The position numbers were made by a program, and so were the translations under genes. Below, piece by piece: positions 1-8,124 of a stretch of 64,000 nt of DNA. This DNA is from Bacteroidota bacterium (lineage in GTDB: Bacteria > Bacteroidota > Ignavibacteria > Ignavibacteriales > Ignavibacteriaceae). The DNA is taken from assembly GCA_021777835.1 (NCBI GenBank), contig JAJYDC010000002.1, forward strand, positions 1 through 64,000, written 5' to 3'. Position 1 is the first letter of the stretch, and every line of letters begins with the position of its first letter. Below the pieces are notes generated by a model. It worked only from the letters and a program-made list of their open reading frames with translations. It made no database searches and was not told the DNA's origin.

Positions 1-144
1 AAAACTATTGAAATATTACGAAGTTAGTATAATAAAAGGTAATAATTTTTAGATGATATCCTGAAAAAAAGAGTTCATCTCTTACTAATTCTGAAAAAGT
101 TTATGATTTATTAATTTACTCAAGCTGACCGCATAAATATAATA

Positions 145-674
145 AACGGTTGAAACCGTTACGATGGGTGTGGGTTTGCCGTCAAGCTCACCTAACTGAA
201 GTTAGGTGTTAGAGGTAAGCGCAGAATAAGTGTGATAGTGTAATAGGATTACGGTTAATATCGCAATTCGTTGGGGTGAAAGAAGGATGCGAGGGAACCG
301 CCTAGTCAAGTTCACCTAACTGAAGTTAGGTGTTAGAGGTAAGCGCAGAATAAGTGTGATAGTATAATAGGATTACGGTTAATATTGCAATTCGTTGGGG
401 TGAAGAAGGATGGGGGGAATCCGCCAGGTCGTGTTCACCTAACTGAAGTTAGGTGTTAATGGTAAGCACAGAATAAGTGTAATGATAGTATATGGGCTGA
501 GGTATATTAAAGATTAAGGTAAACGGTTGAAACCGTTACGATGGGAGTGGGGTTGCCGTCATAATCACCTAACTGAAGTTAGGTGTTAAAGGTAAGCGCA
601 GAATAAGGTAAACGGTTGAAACCGTTACAATGGGAGTGGGGTTGCCGTCATGATCACCTAACTGAAGTTAGGTG
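145..674. repeat. REP-like hairpin repeat cluster, left of the RAYT gene
   Basis: Two hairpin types recur here. Type 1 has an 8-bp stem, CACCTAAC/GTTAGGTG, around a TGAA loop; copies start at 189, 313, 436, 566 and 655. Type 2 has a 6-bp stem, AACGGT/ACCGTT, also around TGAA; copies start at 145, 522 and 611. Every type 2 hairpin is followed 28 bases later by a type 1 hairpin. Type 1 copies are mostly 123-130 bp apart, with one shortened 89-bp unit. The unit before 522 also carries a copy of the 3' end of the nearby transposase gene (see 821-1267). Bases 1-144 show no gene. Confidence 0.9.
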
Positions 675-771
675 TTAGAGGTAAACACAGAATAAGTGTA
701 GTGATAGTATAATCGGATTACTGTTAACATTGCATCGTTGGAGTGAAGAAAAGACCCTGGCAAGAATAAGG

Positions 772-787
772 AACCGTTATAACGGTT
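772..787. repeat. Perfect 16-bp palindrome just upstream of the RAYT gene
   Basis: AACCGTTATAACGGTT equals its own reverse complement. It uses the same arms as the AACGGT/ACCGTT repeats but in swapped order, with TATA in the centre. It lies 33 bases before the transposase start codon, so it could be a left-end recognition structure or an operator for the transposase. The function is inference. Confidence 0.6.
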
Positions 788-820
788 TACCAACAGCTAA
801 AAATTATAAAGGAGGAAAAA

Positions 821-1267
821 ATGTCGCTTCATTCATATTCCAAATGCTGGATTCACATGATATGGGGAACTCTAGATCGTGAAAAAATTATAAGTGATAA
901 AGAGACACAAAGAAAACTGGCAAATTATTTCTATGACTATTCGAGGAAGAAAAATATTTTTATGATGTGTAACTTTGTAAATAGTGATCATGTACATGCT
1001 CTCATAGATATCCCAACGTCTTATTCTATTGAAGAAGTTTTTAAGCTTTTTAAAGGCAGTTCATCGCATTGGATAACGGAGAACAATTTAATTGATAGAA
1101 AGTTTTCTTGGGGAAGAGGGTACGGTGCTTTTTCCGTATCGGAATCCAATGTAGAAAAGGTAATAAAATATATAGAAGGACAGGAAGAGCACCATAGAAA
1201 AAAATCTTTTATAGAAGAGTATGAGGGATTCATAAAAGTATATGGGCTGCAGTATATTAAAGATTAA
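821..1267 (+). CDS. REP-associated tyrosine transposase (RAYT, IS200-like Y1 family)
   Basis: This 148-residue protein has the size and motifs of the single-strand DNA transposases of the Y1/HUH superfamily. The metal-binding pair is HVH at residues 57-59. The probable catalytic tyrosine is Y117 in VIKYIEGQEEHH. The C-terminus, EEYEGFIKVYGL, is typical of this family. A strong ribosome site, AAAGGAGG at 808-815, sits five bases before the ATG. The gene stands alone, without a TnpB partner, and is flanked on both sides by hairpin repeats, which is the RAYT arrangement rather than that of an ordinary IS200/IS605 element. A type 2 hairpin (1272-1287) begins four bases after the stop codon. RAYTs are thought to spread REP sequences; activity here is inferred from intact motifs. 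Confidence 0.88.
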   Translation: MSLHSYSKCWIHMIWGTLDREKIISDKETQRKLANYFYDYSRKKNIFMMCNFVNSDHVHALIDIPTSYSIEEVFKLFKGSSSHWITENNLIDRKFSWGRGYGAFSVSESNVEKVIKYIEGQEEHHRKKSFIEEYEGFIKVYGLQYIKD

Positions 1268-1842
1268 GGTAAACGGTTGAAACCGTTACGATGGTGTCGG
1301 GTTGCTGTCATATTCACCTAACTGAAGTTAGGTGTTAGAGGTAAGCGCAGTATAAGTGTAGTGGTAGTATAATGGGCTGCGGTATATTAAAGATTAAGGT
1401 AAACGGTTGAAACCGTTACAATGGGAGTGGGGTTGCCGTCATGATCACCTAACTGAAGTTAAGTGTTAGAGGTAAGCGCAGAATAAGTGTGATAGTATAA
1501 TAGGATTACGGTTAACATCGTAATCCGTTGGGATGAAGAAGGATGGGGGGAAACCGCCAGGTCGTGTTCACCTAACTGAAGTTAGGTGTTAGAGTTAAAC
1601 GCAGAGTAAGTGCAGTGATAGTATATGGGCTGCGGTATATTAAAGATTAGGGTAAACGGTTGAAACCGTTACGATGGGAGTGGGGTTGCCGTCATGATCA
1701 CCTAACTGAAGTTAGGTGTTAGAGGTAAACACAGAGTAAGTGTGATAGTATAATAGGATTACGGTTAATATCGCAATTCGTTGGGGTGAGAGAAGGATGC
1801 GGGGGAACCGCCTAGTCAAGTTCACCTAACTGAAGTTAGGTG
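1237..1842. repeat. REP-like hairpin repeat cluster, right of the RAYT gene
   Basis: The same two hairpin types continue after the transposase. CACCTAAC-stem copies start at 1315, 1446 (one stem mismatch), 1569, 1699 and 1823. AACGGT-stem copies start at 1272, 1402 and 1655. The sequence TATATTAAAGATTA, which encodes the last residues of the transposase, also precedes the hairpins at 1402 and 1655 outside any gene. Spacing of type 1 hairpins is 131, 123, 130 and 124 bp, alternating between a unit with the transposase tail and a unit without it. Nothing else is seen before the next gene ends at 1961. Confidence 0.9.
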
Positions 1843-1960
1843 TTAATGGTAAGCACAGAATATGCGTATTGATAGTATAATGGTAAGCTCAGATTAAGGT
1901 TAGAGGGAATATTGCGAGCATTCTTTCTAATACTATCCAAACGTTAAGATAACTTTGGAA

Positions 1961-3496
1961 TCATTTCTTAGTAATCGTATAAATTTCGCCGTCTTTTAGC
2001 TGAGCTATTAATATCATATTACAGCTTTTCTTTAAGTCATTAATGTTATATAAAAAAGGACGGTTGATATTAGTGAACCAAACTAGGTAAGCTTTGTTTT
2101 TGCCCTGCCATATATTTTTTAAATCCGGATTTGATTTTATAAGTTCCGGAGAATTATACATTGTTTTTGGGGGACTCCACTTTGTTTCTTTGTCTGCTAA
2201 AATGTATACAGCTTCCGGAACATTGCTGTAAAATGAGTATCCTGATCTAAATTGTTTGTGGTCATTAAGATATTTAATTACTGTATTATCTCTCCAAGAT
2301 TTGCTACTGTATTCCCATCCGGCTTGTCCAATATAATTTTTAATATTATAGATTGTGGTTGTAACAGGGTATTTCATCCAGGCTATTATCGCAATCAAGA
2401 ATAAAATTGGTAGAAGCTTGTAATGGTAATGCTTTGATATCCATTCTAAAATATTATCAAGCATTAAGAAAATTATAAAAACAGAGGGTATAAAAATAGG
2501 TGATAGGAGTCTGTTGGCAATTTTGTCATAAGCTGTAGTTGTTGATGAGATGACTATAATCCCTGAATATAATAACAAAAAGATTAATGCAGGGCCTATT
2601 TGTTTTAATCTTATCTCGTCTTTTTCCCATTTATTCCGATAAGCAATTAAGGTTAAAATTCCGGCGAAAATAATTAACATTATATAAAAGAATTGCTGGT
2701 CGTTCATTTGTATTGGTAAATACAATTTTAGCATCACATTGAATAAGTACAGTAGATTCTCGGATAAAGTATAGGATGAATCAGCGCGCTGCCCAACTAA
2801 TGTGCCTGACAAAATATAGTTTCTTAAAATCCATAAACCGGTTGGTATAATTGTAATAAGCAAAAAGATAATAAGATGCCGAAACATCACTCTCAAGGTT
2901 TTTCTATTCCAAATATATATGCTAATTGAACCTGATAAAATGATTATAACACCAACATATCTGGTTAGACAAGCTAATGCTGCGGCTGTTGAAAAAAGAA
3001 GCAGGGAAGTAATTGTACCTTTTGACCTATACTTATCAAAGTAATTCAGATATAAGAGAACAAACAAAATGAAAAGAGGTTCCGATAATGCAATTAGAGA
3101 AATTTGAATAAGTATAAAGGAAACCATAATCACTATGGTCCCAATTATTATTAAAGCCAATGACTTCAAATGATTTAATAAAAATGTACCGGAATAATAA
3201 ACGATTAAGCCAAAAAGAATTGCATTTAAATAGCCGGCAGATACTAGGGGGTCAATTGAAAATATTTTTAATATTGCAGCCAATAGTAACGGATATAAAG
3301 GTGATTGAAGGACAAAATAGTAGCCATCATAACCAACGAAACCTTTCCCATCAGATATATGTCTTGCTACTGAAATATAATATACAGAGTCAGGAGAGAC
3401 TCCTACACGGCAGCAGTTTATAAGCAGAATTATAAAACATGCCCCACTTAATCCTATAATTGCGGGAAGTATTCTATGTTTAAATTGTATATCCAA
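1961..3496 (-). CDS. GT39/ArnT-like integral membrane glycosyltransferase
   Basis: A 511-residue polytopic membrane protein with roughly ten to twelve hydrophobic segments. The first periplasmic loop carries an acidic residue (D36, in SPDSVYY) followed by a region matching FVLQSPLYPLL. This resembles the catalytic loop of the dolichyl-phosphate-mannose-dependent and ArnT-like (GT39/PMT_2, GT-C fold) transferases. These enzymes move a lipid-linked sugar onto a protein or lipid A at the outer face of the inner membrane. The soluble C-terminal part (about 390-511) is not recognised. Neighbours give no substrate hint. The family assignment is moderately sure; donor and acceptor are unknown. Confidence 0.65.
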   Translation of the reverse strand: MDIQFKHRILPAIIGLSGACFIILLINCCRVGVSPDSVYYISVARHISDGKGFVGYDGYYFVLQSPLYPLLLAAILKIFSIDPLVSAGYLNAILFGLIVYYSGTFLLNHLKSLALIIIGTIVIMVSFILIQISLIALSEPLFILFVLLYLNYFDKYRSKGTITSLLLFSTAAALACLTRYVGVIIILSGSISIYIWNRKTLRVMFRHLIIFLLITIIPTGLWILRNYILSGTLVGQRADSSYTLSENLLYLFNVMLKLYLPIQMNDQQFFYIMLIIFAGILTLIAYRNKWEKDEIRLKQIGPALIFLLLYSGIIVISSTTTAYDKIANRLLSPIFIPSVFIIFLMLDNILEWISKHYHYKLLPILFLIAIIAWMKYPVTTTIYNIKNYIGQAGWEYSSKSWRDNTVIKYLNDHKQFRSGYSFYSNVPEAVYILADKETKWSPPKTMYNSPELIKSNPDLKNIWQGKNKAYLVWFTNINRPFLYNINDLKKSCNMILIAQLKDGEIYTITKK

Positions 3497-3646
3497 AATA
3501 ATAAATTTAAGTAGGGTAATGTTTTATAATGACTTAAGCTATTTGGTAAATTTTATCTCCCTGCTTAAAATTGTAAAGACAATCTCAAGTATAATATTTG
3601 ATGTGCGGAGAACTAAAACCAGAGTCGTATAGCGCCAAGGAGAATA

Positions 3647-3772
3647 TTACTTTTCAAGAAGACCGTGACTCTTCTTCTCATTTTTCTTCTCTCTTTTAGC
3701 TTCTTTCTTTTCTTTCATTGTTTTAGCCGGTTCTTTCTTAGAATTCTTCTTACTGTCCTGGCCTTTACTCAT
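3647..3772 (-). CDS. Small Lys-rich hypothetical protein (41 aa)
   Basis: A 41-codon frame starts MSKGQDSKKNSKKEPAKTMK and is nearly half lysine and glutamate, with GLLEK at the end. A ribosome site (GAGGAA) lies seven bases before the ATG at 3772. It follows the barrel protein gene (ending 3815) by 42 bases on the same strand. Short basic proteins beginning MSKGQD with KKEPAKT are, from memory, a recurrent conserved hypothetical family in Bacteroidota; their function is not known to me. The composition would suit a nucleic-acid- or ribosome-associated peptide, but that is inference. Confidence 0.65.
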   Translation of the reverse strand: MSKGQDSKKNSKKEPAKTMKEKKEAKREKKNEKKSHGLLEK

Positions 3773-3814
3773 TTTGTTTCCTCATATATGTTAGTTGTCA
3801 TAAATATTTATTCG

Positions 3815-4420
3815 TTAAAAAATTAAAGCTAGGTCGAGTGTTAAAGCATTGATGCTTGATTCTCCACTGCTCTTTCCAATTAGGTTAAATAAATTATACT
3901 TTAGACTTGCGTCAAGATCGACAATAGGAAGGACTGTAATTACTGCACCCACACCCAAAGCACCGCCGTATCTAGTCATGCTACCTTGTGATAAGCTGAA
4001 GCCGGGGAAATCTGCCTTGAGGTCTCCGAAGCTATTTAGTGCAGCTTCAACAGAGACATAGGGTTTAACTAAAGGTAAAGGCAAAATATTAAATTCTGCT
4101 TCAACGCCCGCAGACAGTATATTTTGAGAAGTATTTACCGTATAATTATCGACATTTCCACTACCTCTAAGCATGTGGTAATTAATAAATACAATAGGTG
4201 TAAGCGGAATAAGAGGGGCGTCAATTCTTGCCTGCACTCCGAAATTAAAATTAGATCCGAAGCCAAGACCATCAGTTCCAACGTTGTTCGTGTAGCCTGA
4301 GGGAGCGGTCATACTAGTTAATCCAGCACTTACCCCAAATCTGAGCATTTGAGCGTGCGAAGTGTTTGTAAATAATAAAATCAATGCTCCGCAAAATAGA
4401 AGGGGAATAATTTTTTTCAT
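3815..4420 (-). CDS. Outer membrane beta-barrel protein
   Basis: The 201-residue product starts with a signal peptide (MKKIIPLLF, cleavage near HA-Q at residue 23). The mature part has alternating short hydrophobic stretches with glycine turns and ends in the aromatic LALIF expected of a barrel recognised by BamA. It resembles the small OmpW/opacity-type barrels of Bacteroidota, without enzymatic motifs. It probably shares a transcript with the tiny gene downstream. The specific role is unknown. Confidence 0.7.
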   Translation of the reverse strand: MKKIIPLLFCGALILLFTNTSHAQMLRFGVSAGLTSMTAPSGYTNNVGTDGLGFGSNFNFGVQARIDAPLIPLTPIVFINYHMLRGSGNVDNYTVNTSQNILSAGVEAEFNILPLPLVKPYVSVEAALNSFGDLKADFPGFSLSQGSMTRYGGALGVGAVITVLPIVDLDASLKYNLFNLIGKSSGESSINALTLDLALIF

Positions 4421-4579
4421 AACAGCTCCATATTTTTGTTTTTTATCAGTTTACTTTAATATACAATATGAAAAATCATAATACAAAGGGGGTTTCGCTA
4501 ATATTTGTTATATGAAAATCATTTAGTAAGAATTGCTGGTCCCCATCCAAAAGATTACAAAATGATCTGATCTTATTTT

Positions 4580-4876
4580 TCATTTGGGAATTGCTTCAAT
4601 TCTTTTAGCAAGATTGAAATCATTTTGAGTAACACCGCCGGCACTTTCAGTCGAGATAGTAATCTTGACCTTATTCCATGAATGTAAGAATATATCCGGG
4701 TGATGGTCTATTTTTTCTGCTTCAGCGCCAATTTTATTTACGAAGCTGAGTGCGCTCTTAAAATCTGCCAATGGAAATTCTTTTCCGATATCATTACCGT
4801 TAAAAATCCATCCTTCAATTTCTTTTAATTTATTTGTTATCTCGTTATGCGATAAAACTTCCACATTGATCTCCAT
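4580..4876 (-). CDS. 4a-hydroxytetrahydrobiopterin dehydratase (pterin carbinolamine dehydratase)
   Basis: The protein carries the PCD/DCoH signature: EKIDHHPDI followed by W and then NKVKITIST, with the HHP histidines of the active site. It dehydrates 4a-hydroxy-tetrahydropterin formed by aromatic amino acid hydroxylases; many bacteria use PCD-like proteins in other pterin roles. The reading frame is open up to 4909, but I choose the ATG at 4876, giving 98 residues, the family length. The 11 extra codons would lie in the stem of a transcription terminator (4893-4925). No phenylalanine hydroxylase is seen nearby. Confidence 0.85.
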   Translation of the reverse strand: MEINVEVLSHNEITNKLKEIEGWIFNGNDIGKEFPLADFKSALSFVNKIGAEAEKIDHHPDIFLHSWNKVKITISTESAGGVTQNDFNLAKRIEAIPK

Positions 4877-4892
4877 ATTTGATGTATAAAAA

Positions 4893-4925
4893 ATCAGTTT
4901 CCTACCCATATAATAGGAAACTGAT
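4893..4925 (-). terminator. Rho-independent terminator of the ompA-like gene
   Basis: A perfect 12-bp stem, ATCAGTTTCCTA paired with TAGGAAACTGAT, encloses a 9-base loop. On the minus strand it is followed directly by a run of T (complement of 4887-4892). It lies 60 bases after the stop of the gene at 4985-6397. Confidence 0.85.
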
Positions 4926-4935
4926 CGGCTACAAA

Positions 4936-4959
4936 GAAGCGGCTTACTAAAGCCGCTTC
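4936..4959 (-). terminator. Second, GC-rich terminator hairpin
   Basis: A perfect 10-bp stem, GAAGCGGCTT/AAGCCGCTTC, with a 4-base loop lies 25 bases past the ompA-like stop codon, followed on the minus strand by only TTTG. With the hairpin at 4893-4925 it forms a tandem terminator. Confidence 0.7.
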
Positions 4960-4984
4960 ACCAATTATAACTTACCTAAATCTA

Positions 4985-6397
4985 TTAATCACCTTTTGAA
5001 AGCAATTTTATTTCAACTCTTCTGTTCATAGATCTTCCTTCGTCCGTTGAGTTTGTAGCGATTGGATCGTCTTTACCATATCCTACTATTTTTAGATCAT
5101 TTCTCTGAACACCCTGGCTTACAAGGTAGTCAACAACTGATTGGGCTCTTCTTTGTGAAAGCTTTTTATTATAGCTAGCAGAACCAATTGCATCGGTATA
5201 ACCGCCGACTTCCCACTTGTATTCAGGATGTGCTTTCATGGTACCTACAAGACTATCAAGAACTGCATAAGCATTAGGCAATAATTTTGATTTATTGAAT
5301 TCAAAGTTTGCGTCTCCCCTAAGAACCAAAGATTCTATTTCAGCCGGTTGTGTAACAACTACGGTATCTTGAGCTTTCTTAATAGGGCAACCTGTTGAAT
5401 CAACTTGAACACCAGCAGGAGTGTTAGGGCATTTATCGAGATAATCCGGAACACCATCACCATCTGAATCAAGCGGGCATCCAGTAGCGTCTACTGCAAC
5501 ACCAGCAGGAGTGTTAGGGCATTTATCGAGATAATCCGGAACACCATCACCATCTGAATCAAGCGGGCATCCCTGAGCATCTACTTGAACACCAGCAGGA
5601 GTGTTAGGGCATTTATCAAGATAGTCCGGAACACCATCGCCATCTGAATCAAGCGGGCAGCCAGTAGCATCTACTGTAACTCCAGAAGGTGTACCAGGGC
5701 AGTCATCCATATAATCAGGAACGCCGTCACCGTCTGAATCTTTAGCTCTGCCAAAGTAGTAAGATATACCAACAGTAGCAGTATACAGAAGATCGCTATT
5801 AGAACCGGAGCTTATATCATCCAGATGATCTTTACTAGCTATTATTATTCCACCGTTTACGTTAAGACTTAAGCTCTGCGAAATCATAAATCTAACTCCT
5901 AAGTCACCGTTAATAGCCAGCATGTAATGAGAATAATTTTCTGCTTTGAAATTCGGTAATTGATTTCCGTTACCATCCTTCGGGTAAAACCAAAGGTTAG
6001 AAGCGCCGATTCCTATCCAAGGGTAAAAAGAATTATCAATAGAAAGGGCATACATCATACCGCCGCCATACATATCAAGCCTGGTTGTAAATTCATTAGT
6101 TGGATTCCCCCATGAAGCTTGAGCCCCGCTTCCAGATACAAACCCTTCCTGTCCAAATGCTCTTAAGCCAAAGTTTCCCATGCCAGTGGAAGGGAAATAG
6201 TATTCCAAGGAAACTTTCCCAGTATAGTTTGTCTTGGAATTGCTATAATCTGTAAATCCCAGGGTTCCGCCTCCTTCAGCAGTAAAACCGATTACGTTCG
6301 ACATAGCATTATCTTTTGAGCTAACAACCGAGTCTTGAGCAAGAATCAGTTGAGCAAAGCTCAAAAAAATTATTGATAATAGTGCACATAGTTTCAT
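4985..6397 (-). CDS. OmpA-family protein with thrombospondin type 3 (calcium-binding) repeats
   Basis: 470 residues: signal peptide (ends LILAQ, about residue 21), an N-terminal eight-strand-type barrel (about 30-215), four TSP3 repeats of the DSDGDGVPDY type (about 219-340), then a C-terminal OmpA peptidoglycan-binding domain (about 355-468) with GYTDAIGSASYN and NRRVEI. It should anchor the outer membrane to the wall; the Asp-rich repeats probably bind calcium and form a stiff stalk. It follows the small barrel gene (6446) by 48 bases and probably belongs to the operon started by the response regulator at 7641. Two terminators close the unit. Confidence 0.9.
   Translation of the reverse strand: MKLCALLSIIFLSFAQLILAQDSVVSSKDNAMSNVIGFTAEGGGTLGFTDYSNSKTNYTGKVSLEYYFPSTGMGNFGLRAFGQEGFVSGSGAQASWGNPTNEFTTRLDMYGGGMMYALSIDNSFYPWIGIGASNLWFYPKDGNGNQLPNFKAENYSHYMLAINGDLGVRFMISQSLSLNVNGGIIIASKDHLDDISSGSNSDLLYTATVGISYYFGRAKDSDGDGVPDYMDDCPGTPSGVTVDATGCPLDSDGDGVPDYLDKCPNTPAGVQVDAQGCPLDSDGDGVPDYLDKCPNTPAGVAVDATGCPLDSDGDGVPDYLDKCPNTPAGVQVDSTGCPIKKAQDTVVVTQPAEIESLVLRGDANFEFNKSKLLPNAYAVLDSLVGTMKAHPEYKWEVGGYTDAIGSASYNKKLSQRRAQSVVDYLVSQGVQRNDLKIVGYGKDDPIATNSTDEGRSMNRRVEIKLLSKGD
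5390..5745. repeat. 90-bp tandem repeats coding for the TSP3 segments
   Basis: Near-identical 90-bp units (30 codons) recur at exact 90-bp spacing; the segment ACCAGCAGGAGTGTTAGGGC begins at 5411, 5501 and 5591, and a diverged copy begins at 5681. High nucleotide identity between the first three units suggests recent duplication or gene conversion, so copy number may vary between strains. Confidence 0.85.
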
Positions 6398-6445
6398 TTT
6401 AGTATCCTTTTATTTGTTAAACAATCCACAATTATTCTCTTTTAG

Positions 6446-6916
6446 TTAAAAGAAATATCGTATTCCGAGCGAGGGATCAATAGTAAAACCAGAAGAAGGA
6501 GTAAGCTCGAAAGTCGGAGCGAGTTCAAAGAATATATCAATTGGAGTTTCGCGCGGCAGCCATGCAATTCCTAATACACCTCTAACAGCGAAAGAGCTTT
6601 CATTTCCACCGCTTGTAAAACGTCCTCCGAAGCCATAGTAAATAGGGAATCGTTCAGTAGAGCTGATTACATTAAATGAGTGCCAGAGGTAATCCATGTG
6701 AAAATTAACTCCATTCCTTGAATCGTTACGGTCGTTAAATACTGTCCAGCCAAGGCCAAAATCGAAAGCGTTGTTGTTTGATGTCCATAGCTTTGCACTA
6801 ATTCCTGTAGGATCGCCAAACATAACGCCAAGACCAAAAGGTCGTTCTTGTGCAATAGTTCTATTAACGGCAATTAAAAGAAAAAGCGCGATTACAAGGT
6901 GAAAGTAGTGTTTCAT
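6446..6916 (-). CDS. Small outer membrane barrel protein
   Basis: 156 residues with a signal peptide ending RTIAQ (residue 23). The mature part is a short barrel-like sequence with FGDPTGISAKLW near the start and a terminal IRYFF, the aromatic end of an outer-membrane barrel. Its ATG overlaps the TGA of the response regulator gene by four bases (ATGA at 6913-6916), so translation is probably coupled to the regulator. The function is unknown. Confidence 0.7.
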   Translation of the reverse strand: MKHYFHLVIALFLLIAVNRTIAQERPFGLGVMFGDPTGISAKLWTSNNNAFDFGLGWTVFNDRNDSRNGVNFHMDYLWHSFNVISSTERFPIYYGFGGRFTSGGNESSFAVRGVLGIAWLPRETPIDIFFELAPTFELTPSSGFTIDPSLGIRYFF

Positions 6917-7641
6917 ATATATATTCCTTTTCGTGTAAAGTGATTAAGTAGTTTTCTGTTAGCAAATGAAATATCTTTGATAAATTTTTTGAAAGTTCCA
7001 GTTTGATTTGAATAGTTTGCTTCTTCCAATTGTGAATGGAATGTAAGCTTCTCCATTATGTTTTGAATATGACTTTTAACTATAATGGTTGTGATTTTTA
7101 ACTTTTCACAGATTCCTTTAATACTCAGACCATCGCCAATAAATTTAATAACCTGCAGCACTCGTTTTGTCATTGCAGCAGTTTTATCCAAATTTATTTT
7201 ACTTCTTTTAAGCCTGCGTTCTACTATTTGAGGGATGAAAGGTATTGCTAGGTTAGCAGGGAATACGTTCACAGATTCGGTTTCTGAACGGATTGCTTTT
7301 AGAAGGTCATAAAGTGTTGCATCCTTAAAAATAAAACAGGATGCACCCGCTAAAATAAATTGTTTTAGATCTTTCCGAGCTGGTGCAAGATCTAAGAGTA
7401 TTAGTTTTGCATTCGGGAAATCTCTTTTCACAAGCTCTACAGCTGTCAAACTAGTCATGTTGTGCAATCCTAAATCTAATAGAATTATGTCAGGCTTTAG
7501 TTGTTTAACTTTTATAGTACTATTCTCATTATTACCAGAAGATGCAATAATTTCAATATCAGTATGTTTTTTAAGCATCGCGATAATTCCTTTGCGAAGT
7601 AATAAGTCATCTTCAACTAATAACAATCTAATTTTTTTCAT
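6913..7641 (-). CDS. Orphan NarL/LuxR-type response regulator, paralog 1
   Basis: 242 residues: receiver domain (about 1-120) with acidic pocket E10/D11/D12, phospho-acceptor D56 in LLDLGL and K106 in FKDAT, then a LuxR-type helix-turn-helix (about 160-215) with VKSHIQNIMEKL. The usual switch Thr/Ser at the end of strand 4 is Asp (D84, LLDLAPA), as in the two paralogs at 8752 and 31898. The HTH is the most diverged of the three (TKRVLQV where others have T-x-RERxV). No histidine kinase is adjacent. The conserved operator-like motif sits 33 bases before the ATG. The gene is coupled to an outer membrane protein gene. Confidence 0.88.
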   Translation of the reverse strand: MKKIRLLLVEDDLLLRKGIIAMLKKHTDIEIIASSGNNENSTIKVKQLKPDIILLDLGLHNMTSLTAVELVKRDFPNAKLILLDLAPARKDLKQFILAGASCFIFKDATLYDLLKAIRSETESVNVFPANLAIPFIPQIVERRLKRSKINLDKTAAMTKRVLQVIKFIGDGLSIKGICEKLKITTIIVKSHIQNIMEKLTFHSQLEEANYSNQTGTFKKFIKDISFANRKLLNHFTRKGIYI

Positions 7642-7673
7642 GATTTAATTTAGGTTTTGAAGGGAGGGCTTAC

Positions 7674-7716
7674 AATCGATCAAAGGGATGGAAAACGGGC
7701 TAATCCATTCGGGTGA
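7674..7716 (-). promoter_or_regulatory. Shared direct-repeat motif, site A (response regulator 1)
   Basis: On the plus strand it reads AATCGATCAAAGGGATG then GAAAACGGGCTA and ends GGGTGA. The core AAAGGGAT is at 7682-7689 with a degenerate second copy 12 bases on. It is 33 bases from the regulator start codon. The rest of the gap to 8124 holds no further gene or structure I can support. Confidence 0.7.
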
Positions 7717-8124
7717 CATAAACAATTATTGTTAATGAAATAAGGTTAAGGCTTATAAAACGGATTTAATTATCCTAAAGGAGAATAAGTAAATTGTTGG
7801 GTTAGTTTGTTAGTGCCATAATTTAACATTTTGGGGGTTATTAAATCGCAAGAGTGATTAACATTCTACGTCAGTATATATTATTGTTTAATTATGAGTT
7901 TGGCTGTGATAAAGTAACATAATATATTCTTAGGTTGACAATTAAATTCAAGAATAATTAATACTTCGTTTCAATTTAAAATTGTGTGAGATGGTATGGC
8001 TTGCTCAAGGTGGCAATCGAGAGTAGGGATAATGGTAAAATGGAATAATAAAAATGCATTTCACTTTCATTACTCCAATTTTCCATTAATTATTGGAATT
8101 TGTCAGGTGAGTCAAAACTAGTTA

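Noticed and set aside
145-1842. CRISPR-like array of CACCTAAC hairpins
   Set aside because: Spacing is about 125 bp, interval sequences recur in two types, and a transposase, not cas genes, is embedded.
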